The notes under the pieces: generated by a model | Told to the model about the DNA's origin: nothing | What the model saw: the letters and a program-made list of their open reading frames with translations, nothing else | The model's database searches: none | Made by a program: the position numbers and the translations under genes | Shown here: in pieces, positions 25,819 through 35,323 of the stretch | How positions within the stretch are numbered: position 1 is the first letter of the stretch | Layout of the letters: every line of letters starts with the position of its first letter | Assembly (NCBI RefSeq): GCF_017313765.1 | Contig: NZ_JAFLNC010000001.1 | Coordinates: 992,001 to 1,056,000 of the forward strand | From: Sneathiella sedimenti | GTDB lineage: Bacteria; Pseudomonadota; Alphaproteobacteria; Sneathiellales; Sneathiellaceae | DNA: 64,000 nt | Direction of reading: 5' to 3'

Positions 25819-27513
25819 ATGACAATGTCTGAAATGGTTGAGGCGCCCGGCACAATTCTGTTGGATGGCCTGGACGGCCTTTGTGAATCTGCGCTTGGCG
25901 CGGCCGAATCTTTCAAGCAACAGGCGATTATGGCCGTCGCGGATCTGACTCGCGGCAGTAATGGACGGATCAGTGCCGAGCTTGTCGAGGCTAATCAATA
26001 TGCAACGCACGGCCTTGCCTGGCTTGCGACTTATGTGGAGGCCTTGCGCGAAACATTGAATTGGTCTCGCCATCTTGCGGCTGAAGGTAAGTTCGGTGAG
26101 TTGGAGCAGTTGATCCTGCAGGCCGGTTTTAGTGAGTATCTCAACCAGATCACCGGCGGCATCCCCATGTCTCTTGGTGAGATTATCCGTCCCCAGGACC
26201 TTGGGATGGATGACGCGGCAATCGCCAAGTTCAAAACTCCGGAAGTCTTAGCTCTGATAGAGGCGGGTTACAGCGCCGAGGTTAAGGAGCGGATTGCCGA
26301 ACTGGTTGCAGAAGGAATGGATACCGGACATTTCGGCGATCCCGGACTGGATGAGACATTCTCGATGATTCGGGACCAGTTCCGTCGCTTCGCCAATGAA
26401 GAGGTGATGCCCTATGCCCATGAGTGGCATTTGAAGGACGAGCTGATTCCCATGCCGGTTGTCGAGAAAATGTCAGAACTTGGCGTTTTCGGTCTTACAG
26501 TTCCGGAAGAATACGACGGGTTGGGTCTTGGTAAGATGTCCATGTGCGTGGTGTCCGAGGAACTCTCGCGTGGCTATATCGGCGTCGGGTCTCTTGGCAC
26601 GCGTTCCGAAATTGCGGCTGAGCTAATCCTGACCGGTGGAACCGAGGCACAGAAGGAAAAATGGCTTTCTCCTATTGCGACCGGCCAGATCCTGCCGACG
26701 GCTGTCTTTACTGAACCGAACACCGGTTCAGACCTTGCGTCGTTGAAAACGCGCGCAGTGAAGGATGGCGATGTCTACAAGGTGACGGGTAACAAAACAT
26801 GGATCACCCATGCAGCGCGCGCCGATGTCATGACCATGCTGGTTCGCACGAACCCGAATGAGCCTGGCTATAAAGGCCTCTCCATGTTCCTCGCGGAAAA
26901 GCCTCATATGACCGAGGAGGAGGATTTCCCGGCCGACGGCATGACCGGTGGCGAGATCGAGGTTCTTGGCTATCGCGGAATGAAGGAATATGAGCTTGGC
27001 TTCGATAATTTCGAGATCAAGGCGGAAAATTTGCTCGGCGAAGAAGAAGGTAACGGTTTCAAGCAGTTGATGCAGACATTCGAGAGTGCCCGTATCCAGA
27101 CCGCGGCCCGCGCCCTTGGTGTTGCGCAGAACGCAATGGAGCTCGGTCTTCGCTATGCATTGGATCGCGTTCAGTTTGCCCGCCCCATTATCAAATTCCC
27201 GCGTGTTGCCGGCAAGCTCGCCTGGATGGCTGTTGAAATCATGATGGCGCGCCAGCTTACCTATGCGTCTGCGCGGGCGAAGGACGAAGGTCGCCGTTGC
27301 GATCTGGAGGCCGGGATGGCCAAACTGCTTGGGGCCCGCGTAGCCTGGAGTACGGCAGATAATGCCCTGCAAATTCACGGCGGTAACGGGTTCGCGCTCG
27401 AATATCCAATTAGCCGGGTTTTGTGCGATGCGCGTATTCTCAATATTTTTGAGGGCGCTGGTGAAATTCAGGCACAGGTAATTGCACGCCGCCTGCTTGA
27501 GGGTGCAAACTAA
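25819..27513 (+). CDS. mcd: (2S)-methylsuccinyl-CoA dehydrogenase
   Basis: A 564-residue acyl-CoA dehydrogenase oxidising methylsuccinyl-CoA to mesaconyl-CoA with FAD. The usual ACAD core (about 170-560) includes TEPNTGSDLASLKTRA and WITHAARAD, and ends with IFEGAGEIQAQVIARRLL. An N-terminal extension of roughly 160 residues is present, as known for Mcd and not for ordinary ACADs. AAGGAAAG upstream supports the ATG. The likely electron acceptor, ETF, is encoded at 31-33 kb. Confidence 0.94.
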   Translation: MTMSEMVEAPGTILLDGLDGLCESALGAAESFKQQAIMAVADLTRGSNGRISAELVEANQYATHGLAWLATYVEALRETLNWSRHLAAEGKFGELEQLILQAGFSEYLNQITGGIPMSLGEIIRPQDLGMDDAAIAKFKTPEVLALIEAGYSAEVKERIAELVAEGMDTGHFGDPGLDETFSMIRDQFRRFANEEVMPYAHEWHLKDELIPMPVVEKMSELGVFGLTVPEEYDGLGLGKMSMCVVSEELSRGYIGVGSLGTRSEIAAELILTGGTEAQKEKWLSPIATGQILPTAVFTEPNTGSDLASLKTRAVKDGDVYKVTGNKTWITHAARADVMTMLVRTNPNEPGYKGLSMFLAEKPHMTEEEDFPADGMTGGEIEVLGYRGMKEYELGFDNFEIKAENLLGEEEGNGFKQLMQTFESARIQTAARALGVAQNAMELGLRYALDRVQFARPIIKFPRVAGKLAWMAVEIMMARQLTYASARAKDEGRRCDLEAGMAKLLGARVAWSTADNALQIHGGNGFALEYPISRVLCDARILNIFEGAGEIQAQVIARRLLEGAN

Positions 27514-27527
27514 TAAGAGGCTTGAAG

Positions 27528-27953
27528 GTGGAGCAGCGAATATCGCTTATCACGCTTGGCGTCCGGGATCTGGCGCGGAGCACGGCCTTCTTTGAATCTC
27601 TCGGCTGGAAGCGTTCTGTGAAGGATGCTTCCGGCGTTTCCTTCTTTCAGTGCGGCTCGATGGCCATAGGTCTTTTTCCGCGTGATGACCTTGCCAAAGA
27701 TGCGGGCATTTCTGAAGAAGGTACCGGTTTTGAAGGGTTTTCACTCGCCTATAATGCCCGGAGCAAGGACGAGGTGGATGAGGTCCTGAAACAGGTTCAA
27801 TATTTGGGCGCGAAAATTGTCAAACCAGCGGAAGAAGTCTTCTGGGGCGGATATTCTGGCTACTTCCGTGATCTTGACAGCCATCTTTGGGAAGTCGCTT
27901 GGAACCCCGGATTTGAAATCGATGAGTCGGGCGCCGTCAAGCTTCCGGACTGA
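27528..27953 (+). CDS. VOC-family protein, unlikely to be the epimerase
   Basis: About 141 residues with the vicinal oxygen chelate fold (LGVRDLARSTAFFESLGW, FRDLDSHLWEVAWNP). Position after mcd invites the call ethylmalonyl/methylmalonyl-CoA epimerase. However, the first metal-binding His is replaced (ISLITLGVRDL), and the sequence is closer to PhnB/glyoxalase-like VOC proteins. GTG at 27528 is chosen because AGAGG (27516-27520) lies seven bases upstream; the TTG at 27522 is too close to it. Function unknown. Confidence 0.75.
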   Translation: MEQRISLITLGVRDLARSTAFFESLGWKRSVKDASGVSFFQCGSMAIGLFPRDDLAKDAGISEEGTGFEGFSLAYNARSKDEVDEVLKQVQYLGAKIVKPAEEVFWGGYSGYFRDLDSHLWEVAWNPGFEIDESGAVKLPD

Positions 27954-27971
27954 TGATCACCTTTATATTCC

Positions 27972-28814
27972 CTATCTTTTTTCCATGTCGGCGGTGAATT
28001 CGAATCCGAGCACAGCGGCAATGGTTGCGCCAAACAGAACGATTCCCCAACTTACATAGAGCCAGATTAAAAACAGGGGAATGGCCGCCATGGCGCCATA
28101 GACCACCTCATAAGACGGGAAATATTCAAGATAGAGCCTGAACATATGCTTACCTAAAAGGAACAGTGCGGTCGCGACGGCGGCACCGATGAAGGCGTGA
28201 CGCCATTTCACATCGCAGGCCGGTACGATGCGAAATAGGATGAACAATATCGCGAAAGGAAGCAGAAAGGGCATAATAAAACTTAGCAACGCCACCGCTC
28301 CGGTCACTTCAAAACCTGTCGCTTCTTCACTGATATCGACAATCCAGTTTACGAGCGTGAGGCTGGTGCCGACCGCAATTGGGCCGATCAAGGTGATAAC
28401 AATGTAGGTAATCAATCGCTTGAAAGGGTTTCGCGTGGCGGCGACTTGCCAGATCTGGCTAAAAATCTCCTCGATACTGGACATCAGCATAAGTGCGGTA
28501 ATCGCGATGCCCGCGAGGCCGAAATAAGTGAGCTGGCTTGCATTGACGGCAAAGTCGCTGAGGGCGGCGTCTACCGTCGATATTTTGGACGGCAGCAGGT
28601 TATCGAACAACAGTGTTGTCAGTTTCTGCTTTAAGTGAGTGAATGCCGGGATTGCGGTGAAGAGGGCAAAGATAACCGCCGCCAGCGGTACAATGGCGAG
28701 CAGGGTTTGGTAACTGAGCGCTGTCGCCATACGCAGGCAATGCTGATCCTTGAAATGGTGCCAGATCCGGCCCAACAGTGCGATAATGAATATTTTCTGC
28801 GCCTCGTGTCCCAC
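27972..28814 (-). CDS. YihY/BrkB-family inner membrane protein
   Basis: About 280 residues with six membrane helices. Family segments are MATALSYQTLLAIVPLAAVIFAL and GAMAAIPLFLIWLYVSWGIVLFGA. The old name ribonuclease BN is a misannotation; the role is unknown. GTG at 28814 (MGHEAQKIF) is chosen, with AGGG at a good distance, because the longer frame would run into the tautomerase gene. Third gene of a leftward run that begins with the FAD oxidoreductase. Confidence 0.85.
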   Translation of the reverse strand: MGHEAQKIFIIALLGRIWHHFKDQHCLRMATALSYQTLLAIVPLAAVIFALFTAIPAFTHLKQKLTTLLFDNLLPSKISTVDAALSDFAVNASQLTYFGLAGIAITALMLMSSIEEIFSQIWQVAATRNPFKRLITYIVITLIGPIAVGTSLTLVNWIVDISEEATGFEVTGAVALLSFIMPFLLPFAILFILFRIVPACDVKWRHAFIGAAVATALFLLGKHMFRLYLEYFPSYEVVYGAMAAIPLFLIWLYVSWGIVLFGATIAAVLGFEFTADMEKR

Positions 28815-28824
28815 GTTATATACC

Positions 28825-29019
28825 CTAGTCTGGGAATTTCGTTGCGGCGAGTTCGCCGCCAATACCCCAGTCTTCCTTGGCAACATTATTGATCACGACA
28901 TAAACGCTCGCCTCGCTGCAACCGGTGATTCGGGCCATCTCGGTTGTCATGGATTTGACCAGTTCCTGCTTGGTGGCCCGGTCCCGTCCTTCCAACATTT
29001 CTATTTTGATAATCGGCAT
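28825..29019 (-). CDS. 4-oxalocrotonate tautomerase family protein
   Basis: A 64-residue protein beginning MPIIKIEMLEGRDRATKQEL; Pro after the initiator Met is the catalytic base of the tautomerase superfamily. ASVYVVINNVAKEDWGIGG is typical of the short 4-OT group. Such proteins work as oligomers and often act in aromatic degradation, but no such genes are near, so the substrate is unknown. It lies 20 bases after the FAD oxidoreductase. Confidence 0.88.
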   Translation of the reverse strand: MPIIKIEMLEGRDRATKQELVKSMTTEMARITGCSEASVYVVINNVAKEDWGIGGELAATKFPD

Positions 29020-29039
29020 ACCCTGTCCTTTTTACGTAC

Positions 29040-30218
29040 TTAAACGATATTATGCTCTAAAATTGCCTCACCTGTCATCAACCGCGCGAACGAGAAGCGT
29101 TTGAGATCAAAACTGCGGAATTCGCCAAACGTAATCAGCTCGGCAATGGCCCGCCCAACGGCCGGAGATTGCTGCAGCCCATGACCGGAGAATCCGTTGG
29201 CGAAATAGAAATTGGTGACGACCGGGTGGGGCCCGAGAATGGCGTTCTGGTCCAGGGTATTATAGGCATAATGCCCCGCCCAGGCATTTTCGAGTTTAAT
29301 CGCCTCGAAGGCGGGAACGCGGTGGGCCAGGATTGGCCAGATATGGTCCTCAAACCAGCCGTAATCAACCTCGAAATCTTTGCAGTCGGGGTCGTTGTTA
29401 GGGTCGGGGGAGCAGCCCGCCAGAAATTGTCGCCCTTCGGGGCGGAAATGCACACCACTCGGATCAATGACCAGCGGGCAACCGGTAATTTCCGTTCGAC
29501 AGCTGAAGCTATAGGCAAATCTTTTCCGTGGCCGTACGGGTAAGTCGATACCGGCCCATCTTGCAACCATAGCGGCGGCTGGACCTGCTGCATTCACCAC
29601 ATGACCCGCGCCTAGCCGCGTGCCGTCGTCGAGCAGGACGGCAGACACCCTGTTGCCGTCGCTTTCAAATCCGACGGCTTCTCTCCCCAGATAGGAGACT
29701 CCGATAGAAATCGATTTTTTGCGAAAGGCCTGATTGAGACTATATGCGTCCAGCCAGCCTTCCCCGGAAAGGCCCAAGGAGCCCCCGGCGAGATCGGCGA
29801 CATTCATCCAGGGGAACCCCCTTGCAAGATCGTCCACATCCAGCAGGCCGACATTGACGCCTAGACTTCGTTGAATGGCGTTGTTGCTGAAAAGGCGGGG
29901 TATATGGCGATCCTCTGCCAGAAAGAGATAGCCCTGCTCATGATAGCTGACGTCAACGGGTGTATCATCCACTCCGAGCAACCTCGAAATCTGACCAAGA
30001 AATTCTTGGGTGTATTGGGACATCTGGATATTTTCCGGCGTTGAAAACTGCTGCCGGACCCCACCCCAGGATCGCGCTGTCGACCCGAATTCATAACTCG
30101 GATCCTTCTCAATAACAGTGATTGATCCGGCAAATGCTGAAGTGGCCTTCAGGAAATAGGCGATGGCGGAACCGATGACGCCGCCGCCGACAATTACAAC
30201 ATCCCGGGTTGCTTCCAT
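29040..30218 (-). CDS. FAD-dependent oxidoreductase (DAO family)
   Basis: A 392-residue flavoprotein with the N-terminal dinucleotide fold VVIVGGGVIGSAIAYFL and the DAO-family GSTARSWGGVRQQFST segment near residue 46. The C-terminal substrate region includes GHYAYNTLDQNAILGPHP and FSGHGLQQSPAVGRAIAEL. Related to sarcosine oxidase and glycine/D-amino acid dehydrogenases; the true substrate is unknown. First gene of the run DAO-tautomerase-YihY and divergent from the small twin-TM protein. Confidence 0.85.
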   Translation of the reverse strand: MEATRDVVIVGGGVIGSAIAYFLKATSAFAGSITVIEKDPSYEFGSTARSWGGVRQQFSTPENIQMSQYTQEFLGQISRLLGVDDTPVDVSYHEQGYLFLAEDRHIPRLFSNNAIQRSLGVNVGLLDVDDLARGFPWMNVADLAGGSLGLSGEGWLDAYSLNQAFRKKSISIGVSYLGREAVGFESDGNRVSAVLLDDGTRLGAGHVVNAAGPAAAMVARWAGIDLPVRPRKRFAYSFSCRTEITGCPLVIDPSGVHFRPEGRQFLAGCSPDPNNDPDCKDFEVDYGWFEDHIWPILAHRVPAFEAIKLENAWAGHYAYNTLDQNAILGPHPVVTNFYFANGFSGHGLQQSPAVGRAIAELITFGEFRSFDLKRFSFARLMTGEAILEHNIV

Positions 30219-30293
30219 GAAAATTCCTGTCCATATAGGGTGTAACGATGTAGCTTTGGACGCTGCATTCTTATATGACAGATCGGACCGTTC

Positions 30294-30488
30294 ATGATCA
30301 ATTATTTCATTATCGCCGCCGTCGTCGCAACAGCCCTTGTTCTGTTATTTGGCGTGCTAACTTTTGCCCGGGGCGGCGATTTCAATCGCCGATACGGGAA
30401 CAAACTGATGCGACTGCGTATCCTGATGCAGGCAATTGCGGTTGTTCTCATAATGCTCGGGATCTGGGTTGCGAGTTCCGGTAACTAG
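30294..30488 (+). CDS. Twin-transmembrane (HIG1-like) small protein
   Basis: A 64-residue protein with two membrane helices (about 2-24 and 45-60) linked by a basic loop, FARGGDFNRRYGNKLMRLR. That loop matches the small HIG1_N-like twin-TM proteins of alphaproteobacteria. They are frequently placed directly before the cobalamin adenosyltransferase gene, as here (21 bases apart). HIG1 proteins are associated with respiratory oxidases; the bacterial role is unclear. Confidence 0.78.
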   Translation: MINYFIIAAVVATALVLLFGVLTFARGGDFNRRYGNKLMRLRILMQAIAVVLIMLGIWVASSGN

Positions 30489-30509
30489 ACGTAACGACGA
30501 AGGCGGTTC

Positions 30510-31073
30510 ATGGTAAAGCTGACTAAAATCTACACACGTGGTGGAGATAAGGGAAAAACCTCGCTCGGTGACGGCGCACGGGTGAGCAAGACGGACGCGC
30601 GGGTCGAAGCCTATGGCGATGTGGATGAAACCAACGCCGTGATCGGTCTTGTGCGCCTGCATGTGTCGGGTGAAGCTGATGAGATGCTGGCGCGCATCCA
30701 GAATGATCTTTTCGATCTTGGCGCCGATCTTTGCACGCCCGAGCAGGAAAATCCGAAATATCCACCTCTCCGAATTGCTGCCGAACAGGTTGAGCGGCTG
30801 GAGAAAGAGATTGATCGTCTCAACGCGGAACTGTCGCCGCTCAATTCCTTTATTCTGCCGGGCGGGTCAATTGCGTCCGCAAATTTGCATCTTGCCCGGA
30901 CAGTTTGCCGACGGGCGGAGCGGCGGATGATCGCCCTTGGCGATTCGGAAGCCGTCAACCCGATCGCGATTGCCTACATCAATCGGCTCTCCGATTTTCT
31001 GTTTGTTCTGGGCCGCTACCTCAATAACAAGGGGGCAGAGGACGTTCTGTGGGTGCCAGGTGCCAACAGATGA
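30510..31073 (+). CDS. Cob(I)alamin adenosyltransferase, PduO type
   Basis: A 187-residue ATP:corrinoid adenosyltransferase that makes adenosylcobalamin. N-terminal ATP motif TRGGDKGKTSLGDG is followed by VEAYGDVDETNAVIG, and the later RTVCRRAERRM segment carries the conserved Arg residues. The product is the cofactor of Ecm (22-24 kb) and NrdJ (3-5.6 kb), the two B12 enzymes in the window. No corrin-ring genes are seen here. Confidence 0.94.
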   Translation: MVKLTKIYTRGGDKGKTSLGDGARVSKTDARVEAYGDVDETNAVIGLVRLHVSGEADEMLARIQNDLFDLGADLCTPEQENPKYPPLRIAAEQVERLEKEIDRLNAELSPLNSFILPGGSIASANLHLARTVCRRAERRMIALGDSEAVNPIAIAYINRLSDFLFVLGRYLNNKGAEDVLWVPGANR

Positions 31074-31142
31074 CCAATTGAGGCCGATTTGAGCCGAAAA
31101 TCAGCTTCTATGAACTGCGTTAAAATGTCCTGCTTCGGCGAA

Positions 31143-31171
31143 TTGACAGATAGTCATTAGCTATTTATTGT
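31143..31171 (+). promoter_or_regulatory. Predicted sigma-70 promoter of etfBA
   Basis: TTGACA (31143-31148), 17 bases, TATTGT (31166-31171) lies about 100 bases before etfB in the 200-base gap after the adenosyltransferase gene. The -35 box is perfect and the -10 box matches 4 of 6. The rest of the gap shows no other clear element. Confidence 0.55.
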
Positions 31172-31273
31172 GCACTGCCGAATTCAAATGATTTATAACC
31201 TGAAGTTCACACCGCCGGAGAATGGGTTTTCGTCGGATGTGAAAGTACTATAACCCCAGGAGTAGACCGATCC

Positions 31274-32023
31274 ATGAAAGTTCTCGTCGCTGTTAAACGT
31301 GTCGTGGACTACAACGTTAAGATCCGTGTTAAAGCGGACAAGACAGGTGTAGACCTCGCAAATGTCAAAATGTCCATGAACCCCTTTGATGAAATCGCCG
31401 TCGAGGAAGGGCTTCGTCTACGCGAAGCTGGTGTGGCAACAGAAGTTGTTGCCATGTCTGTCGGTCCGCAGGCTGCGCAGGAAACCCTGCGGACAGCACT
31501 TGCGATGGGTGCTGATCGTGGCATCCTTGTCAAAACGGATGAGACGGTAGAGCCGCTTGGCGTCGCAAAGCTGATGAAGGCTGTCGCCGAAGAAGAAAAA
31601 CCGGATCTCATTATCGTCGGGAAACAGGCCATTGACGATGACTCCAATCAGACTGGTCAGATGCTGGCCGCTCTTCTGGGATGGTCTCAGGGCACATTTG
31701 CCTCCAAGGTCAGCCTTGAAGAGGGTACCGCAAAGGTCACGCGTGAAGTGGACGGCGGTTTGCAGACGATTGATCTCAAAATGCCGGCTGTGGTCACAAC
31801 CGACCTTCGCCTGAACGAGCCGCGCTACGCGTCTCTCCCCAACATCATGAAGGCAAAGAAGAAGCCGATCGATGAAAAGACACCGGAAGACCTCGGTGTT
31901 GACATTGCACCGCGTCTGACGACGTTGAAAGTAGAAGAACCGGCAAAACGTGAAGCCGGCGTAATGGTAGAATCTGTCGCTGAACTGGTCGACAAGTTGA
32001 AAAATGAAGCGGGGGTAATCTAA
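31274..32023 (+). CDS. etfB: Electron transfer flavoprotein, beta subunit
   Basis: A 249-residue ETF subunit. It has [19 protein letters not shown] at the N-terminus and the family signature [27 protein letters not shown]. The beta subunit binds AMP and docks the dehydrogenases. With EtfA it passes electrons from acyl-CoA dehydrogenases, including the nearby Mcd, to ETF-ubiquinone oxidoreductase. Its TAA shares one base with the etfA ATG. Confidence 0.96.
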   Translation: MKVLVAVKRVVDYNVKIRVKADKTGVDLANVKMSMNPFDEIAVEEGLRLREAGVATEVVAMSVGPQAAQETLRTALAMGADRGILVKTDETVEPLGVAKLMKAVAEEEKPDLIIVGKQAIDDDSNQTGQMLAALLGWSQGTFASKVSLEEGTAKVTREVDGGLQTIDLKMPAVVTTDLRLNEPRYASLPNIMKAKKKPIDEKTPEDLGVDIAPRLTTLKVEEPAKREAGVMVESVAELVDKLKNEAGVI

Positions 32024-32952
32024 TGACTGTTCTTGTTCTTGCCGATCATGACAATGAAGCATTGGGCGCTGCAACATTAAACGCAGTTACCGCCGCAACT
32101 AAACTGGGTGGTGATGTCCATATACTGGTCGCCGGAAACGGTTGTGCCGCTGTTGCGGACGAAGCGGCGAAAGTCGCCGGTGTCGCCAAGGTCCTGCTGG
32201 TAGAAGACGCTCTTTATGCCAACGCGTTGGCAGAGAATATGGCGGCTTTGATCGTTTCGCTAGCAGATGGATATGACGCCATTATTTCTGCTGCGACGAC
32301 TTCAGGCAAAAACATCCTGCCACGTGTGGCGGCACTTTTGGATGTGGCACAGATTTCTGAAATCGTTGAGGTCGTCTCTCCTGATACATTTGTCCGTCCG
32401 ATCTATGCCGGTAACGCTATGGCGACGGTACAGTCCGGCGATGCCAAGAAGGTAATTACGATTCGCTCGACCAATTTCCCAGCGGCCGACGCAACGGGCG
32501 GCTCCGCTTCTGTTGAAGCAGCCGGTGCCGCAGCAGATAGCGGCCTGTCGACTTTTGTTGGCGAGGAACTCTCTGAATCGGAGCGTCCGGAATTGACATC
32601 CGCGAAGATTGTTATCTCCGGTGGTCGTGGCATGCAGTCGGGCGACAATTTCCATCTTCTGGAAAAGGTTGCCGACAAGCTTGGTGCCGCGGTTGGCGCC
32701 AGCCGTGCTGCTGTAGACGCGGGCTTCGTACCCAATGATTATCAGGTCGGACAGACCGGTAAGGTTGTCGCGCCGCAACTGTATATAGCTGTCGGTATTT
32801 CCGGCGCTATTCAGCATCTTGCCGGCATGAAGGACAGCAAGGTGATCGTGGCGATTAACAAGGATGAGGAAGCACCGATATTCCAGGTTGCCGACTACGG
32901 TCTTGTCGCGGATCTGTTCAAGGCATTGCCAGAGCTGGACGAAGCTCTGTAA
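32023..32952 (+). CDS. etfA: Electron transfer flavoprotein, alpha subunit
   Basis: A 309-residue subunit. The FAD-binding C-terminal domain includes [43 protein letters not shown] and [20 protein letters not shown], all hallmarks of EtfA. It forms a heterodimer with EtfB and carries the FAD. It is followed after 64 bases by hbd, as in many fatty acid and PHB loci. Confidence 0.96.
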   Translation: MTVLVLADHDNEALGAATLNAVTAATKLGGDVHILVAGNGCAAVADEAAKVAGVAKVLLVEDALYANALAENMAALIVSLADGYDAIISAATTSGKNILPRVAALLDVAQISEIVEVVSPDTFVRPIYAGNAMATVQSGDAKKVITIRSTNFPAADATGGSASVEAAGAAADSGLSTFVGEELSESERPELTSAKIVISGGRGMQSGDNFHLLEKVADKLGAAVGASRAAVDAGFVPNDYQVGQTGKVVAPQLYIAVGISGAIQHLAGMKDSKVIVAINKDEEAPIFQVADYGLVADLFKALPELDEAL

Positions 32953-33016
32953 TGGCGCGGAAGGGTCAGAATATCGGCGTTATGATCGCGCTCACCTATA
33001 TGCTTGGAATTAGGCA

Positions 33017-33889
33017 ATGATAAATAAAGTAAGTGTGATTGGCGCCGGCCAGATGGGCAATGGTATTGCCCATGTTCTGGCTGTCGCAGGTATTGATGTG
33101 TTCCTCAAAGATATCTCTAAGGAACAGCTTGATAAGGCCCTACAAACGATTGAGCATAATCTCAGGCGCCAGGTTGGCCGGGGCGCTCTTTCAGAGACCG
33201 ATATTACGAAGGCCCTGACCCATATCCAGCCGGTAACCAATGATGATCACTTGTCCGATGTGGATCTGGTGATCGAAGCCGCGACCGAGAATGAGGAAAT
33301 CAAGAAGAAGATTCTCTCTGCCCTCGGTCCGCAGCTGAAGCCGGAAGCGATCATTGCGACAAATACCTCCTCCATTTCCGTGACCCGCCTTGCGGCGATC
33401 ACGGACCGGCCGGAGAAGTTTATCGGCATGCACTTCATGAATCCGGTACCGGTGATGCAGCTTGTCGAGCTGATCCGTGGTATCGCGACGAATGAGGAAA
33501 CCTTCGAAACGATCAAGGACTTGGCAGTCCGCTTGGATAAGACGCCGACTCCGGCAGAGGATTTTCCGGCGTTTATCGTTAACCGGATCCTGCTGCCGAT
33601 GATCAATGAGGCCGTATACACGCTTTATGAAGGTGTCGGTTCGGTGCGGGCGATTGATACGGCCATGCGCCTTGGCGCCAACCATCCAATGGGCCCGCTA
33701 CAGCTTGCTGATTTCATCGGCCTGGATGTCTGTCTTGCGATCATGCAGGTGTTGTATGAGGGGCTGGCGGATACGAAGTATCGTCCTTGCCCGCTTCTCG
33801 TTAAATATGTCGAGGCGGGCTGGCTTGGGCGGAAATCCGGCCGTGGCTTTTACGATTACACGGGGGATGAGCCCATCCCCACACGGTGA
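33017..33889 (+). CDS. hbd: 3-hydroxybutyryl-CoA dehydrogenase
   Basis: A 290-residue NAD(P)-dependent enzyme interconverting acetoacetyl-CoA and 3-hydroxybutyryl-CoA. The Rossmann motif GAGQMGNGIAHV is at 8-19, catalytic His is in MHFMNPVPVMQLVE, and GRKSGRGFYDY is near the end. Single-domain length matches Hbd/PaaH rather than the fused FadB enzyme. It feeds the crotonyl-CoA pool used by Ccr. A terminator follows. Confidence 0.93.
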   Translation: MINKVSVIGAGQMGNGIAHVLAVAGIDVFLKDISKEQLDKALQTIEHNLRRQVGRGALSETDITKALTHIQPVTNDDHLSDVDLVIEAATENEEIKKKILSALGPQLKPEAIIATNTSSISVTRLAAITDRPEKFIGMHFMNPVPVMQLVELIRGIATNEETFETIKDLAVRLDKTPTPAEDFPAFIVNRILLPMINEAVYTLYEGVGSVRAIDTAMRLGANHPMGPLQLADFIGLDVCLAIMQVLYEGLADTKYRPCPLLVKYVEAGWLGRKSGRGFYDYTGDEPIPTR

Positions 33890-33927
33890 GACTATTCCAA
33901 AGGTCGGTTAAAATCCTTTGAGTCATA

Positions 33928-33956
33928 AAAAAACCCCGGAAACTTTCCGGGGTTTT
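33928..33956. terminator. Bidirectional rho-independent terminator
   Basis: CCCCGGAA and TTCCGGGG form an 8-bp stem with a three-base loop (ACT), flanked by an A-run on the left and a T-run on the right. It sits between the convergent hbd and thiolase genes and can serve both strands. Confidence 0.85.
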
Positions 33957-33975
33957 CTTTTTGAGGGTTGGCTGA

Positions 33976-35160
33976 TCAGTTGACTTCGAAAAGTCCTGCT
34001 GCGCCCATGCCGCCGCCGATGCACATCGTGACAACGACATATTTTGCGCCGCGGCGCTTGCCTTCAATCAGGGCGTGGCCGGTCAGGCGAGCACCGGACA
34101 TGCCGTAAGGATGGCCGATGGAGATGGCGCCGCCATCAACATTAAGCAATTCATTCGGGATGCCGAGCTTGTCGCGGCAGTAGAGAACTTGAACGGCGAA
34201 AGCTTCATTCAGTTCCCAAAGGCCAATATCATCCATCTTCAGGCCATTGCGCTTCAGTAGTTTCGGAACCGCGAACACTGGACCGATACCCATTTCGTCC
34301 GGCTCACAGCCAGCGACAACAAGGCCGCGATAGATGCCAAGCGGTTCAATATTCCGCTGTTCGGCTAGCTTGCTATCCATGACAACACAGGCAGACGCTC
34401 CGTCGGACAGCTGGCTCGCGTTGCCTGCCGTGATGAAGCAATCCTCACCCAGCACCGGCTTCAGGCTGGAAAGCCCTTCCAGTGTCGTGCTCGGGCGGTT
34501 GCCTTCATCCTGGGTCAGCGTAACTTCCTCATGCAGGACCTCGCCGGTTTCCTTGTTCTCCATCACCTTGATCGTGGTCATGGGGACGATTTCCTGATCG
34601 AACCGGCCTGCTTCCTGTGCCGCCGCGGTCCGCATCTGGCTTTGATAGCTGTATTCGTCCATTGCCTCGCGGGTAATGCCATAGCGTGTCGCGACTGTTT
34701 CCGCGGTTTTCAGCATGGGATCATAAATGGACGGCTTGTTTTCCAGCAGCCATTCATTCTGCGCGCGAAAACGGTTCATATGTTCATTTTGCACAAGGCT
34801 GATGCTGTCCATCCCGCCGGCGGCCATGACAGGAACCTTATCGACGATGACCCGCTGTGCGGCCATGGAGATGGTCTGCAGGCCGGATGAACAGAAACGG
34901 TTAACCGTGGTGCCCGATGTTGTGATGGGCAAGCCCGCTCTGAGCAGGGCCTGGCGGGCAATATTTCCGCCGGTTGCCCCTTCCGGGTTCGCGACGCCGA
35001 AGATCACATCTTCAACCTCTGCTGGGTCTATCCCGGCGCGTTCAACCGCATGCTTGATAACATGTCCCCCCATATCGGCACCATGGGTATTGTTGAAAGC
35101 ACCGCGATAGGCTTTGCCGATCGGGGTTCTGGCGGTGGAAACGATAACGGCGTCGGCCAT
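33976..35160 (-). CDS. Acetyl-CoA C-acyltransferase (thiolase)
   Basis: About 394 residues. The acyl-accepting Cys is in [15 protein letters not shown] (about residue 90). The second catalytic block is [20 protein letters not shown] and the third is [17 protein letters not shown]. It may work as acetyl-CoA acetyltransferase or 3-ketoacyl-CoA thiolase; sequence reading does not settle which. ATG at 35160 has GAGGAG at the right distance, so a start at 35175 is discarded. It converges with hbd. Confidence 0.92.
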   Translation of the reverse strand: MADAVIVSTARTPIGKAYRGAFNNTHGADMGGHVIKHAVERAGIDPAEVEDVIFGVANPEGATGGNIARQALLRAGLPITTSGTTVNRFCSSGLQTISMAAQRVIVDKVPVMAAGGMDSISLVQNEHMNRFRAQNEWLLENKPSIYDPMLKTAETVATRYGITREAMDEYSYQSQMRTAAAQEAGRFDQEIVPMTTIKVMENKETGEVLHEEVTLTQDEGNRPSTTLEGLSSLKPVLGEDCFITAGNASQLSDGASACVVMDSKLAEQRNIEPLGIYRGLVVAGCEPDEMGIGPVFAVPKLLKRNGLKMDDIGLWELNEAFAVQVLYCRDKLGIPNELLNVDGGAISIGHPYGMSGARLTGHALIEGKRRGAKYVVVTMCIGGGMGAAGLFEVN

Positions 35161-35323
35161 GAATTTTCTCCTCAATTGTTATTTTTTATGCGCCCCGGAC
35201 TACCAGACTAAGACGGGAATTGGCATCAATTCTATATAGAGAGCCTCCTGATGGAAAGGCTGAATCTGCATAGGATCGTGACCGCGGTATCATTTCAGTC
35301 AAAATACGGGAACATATTCCAGC

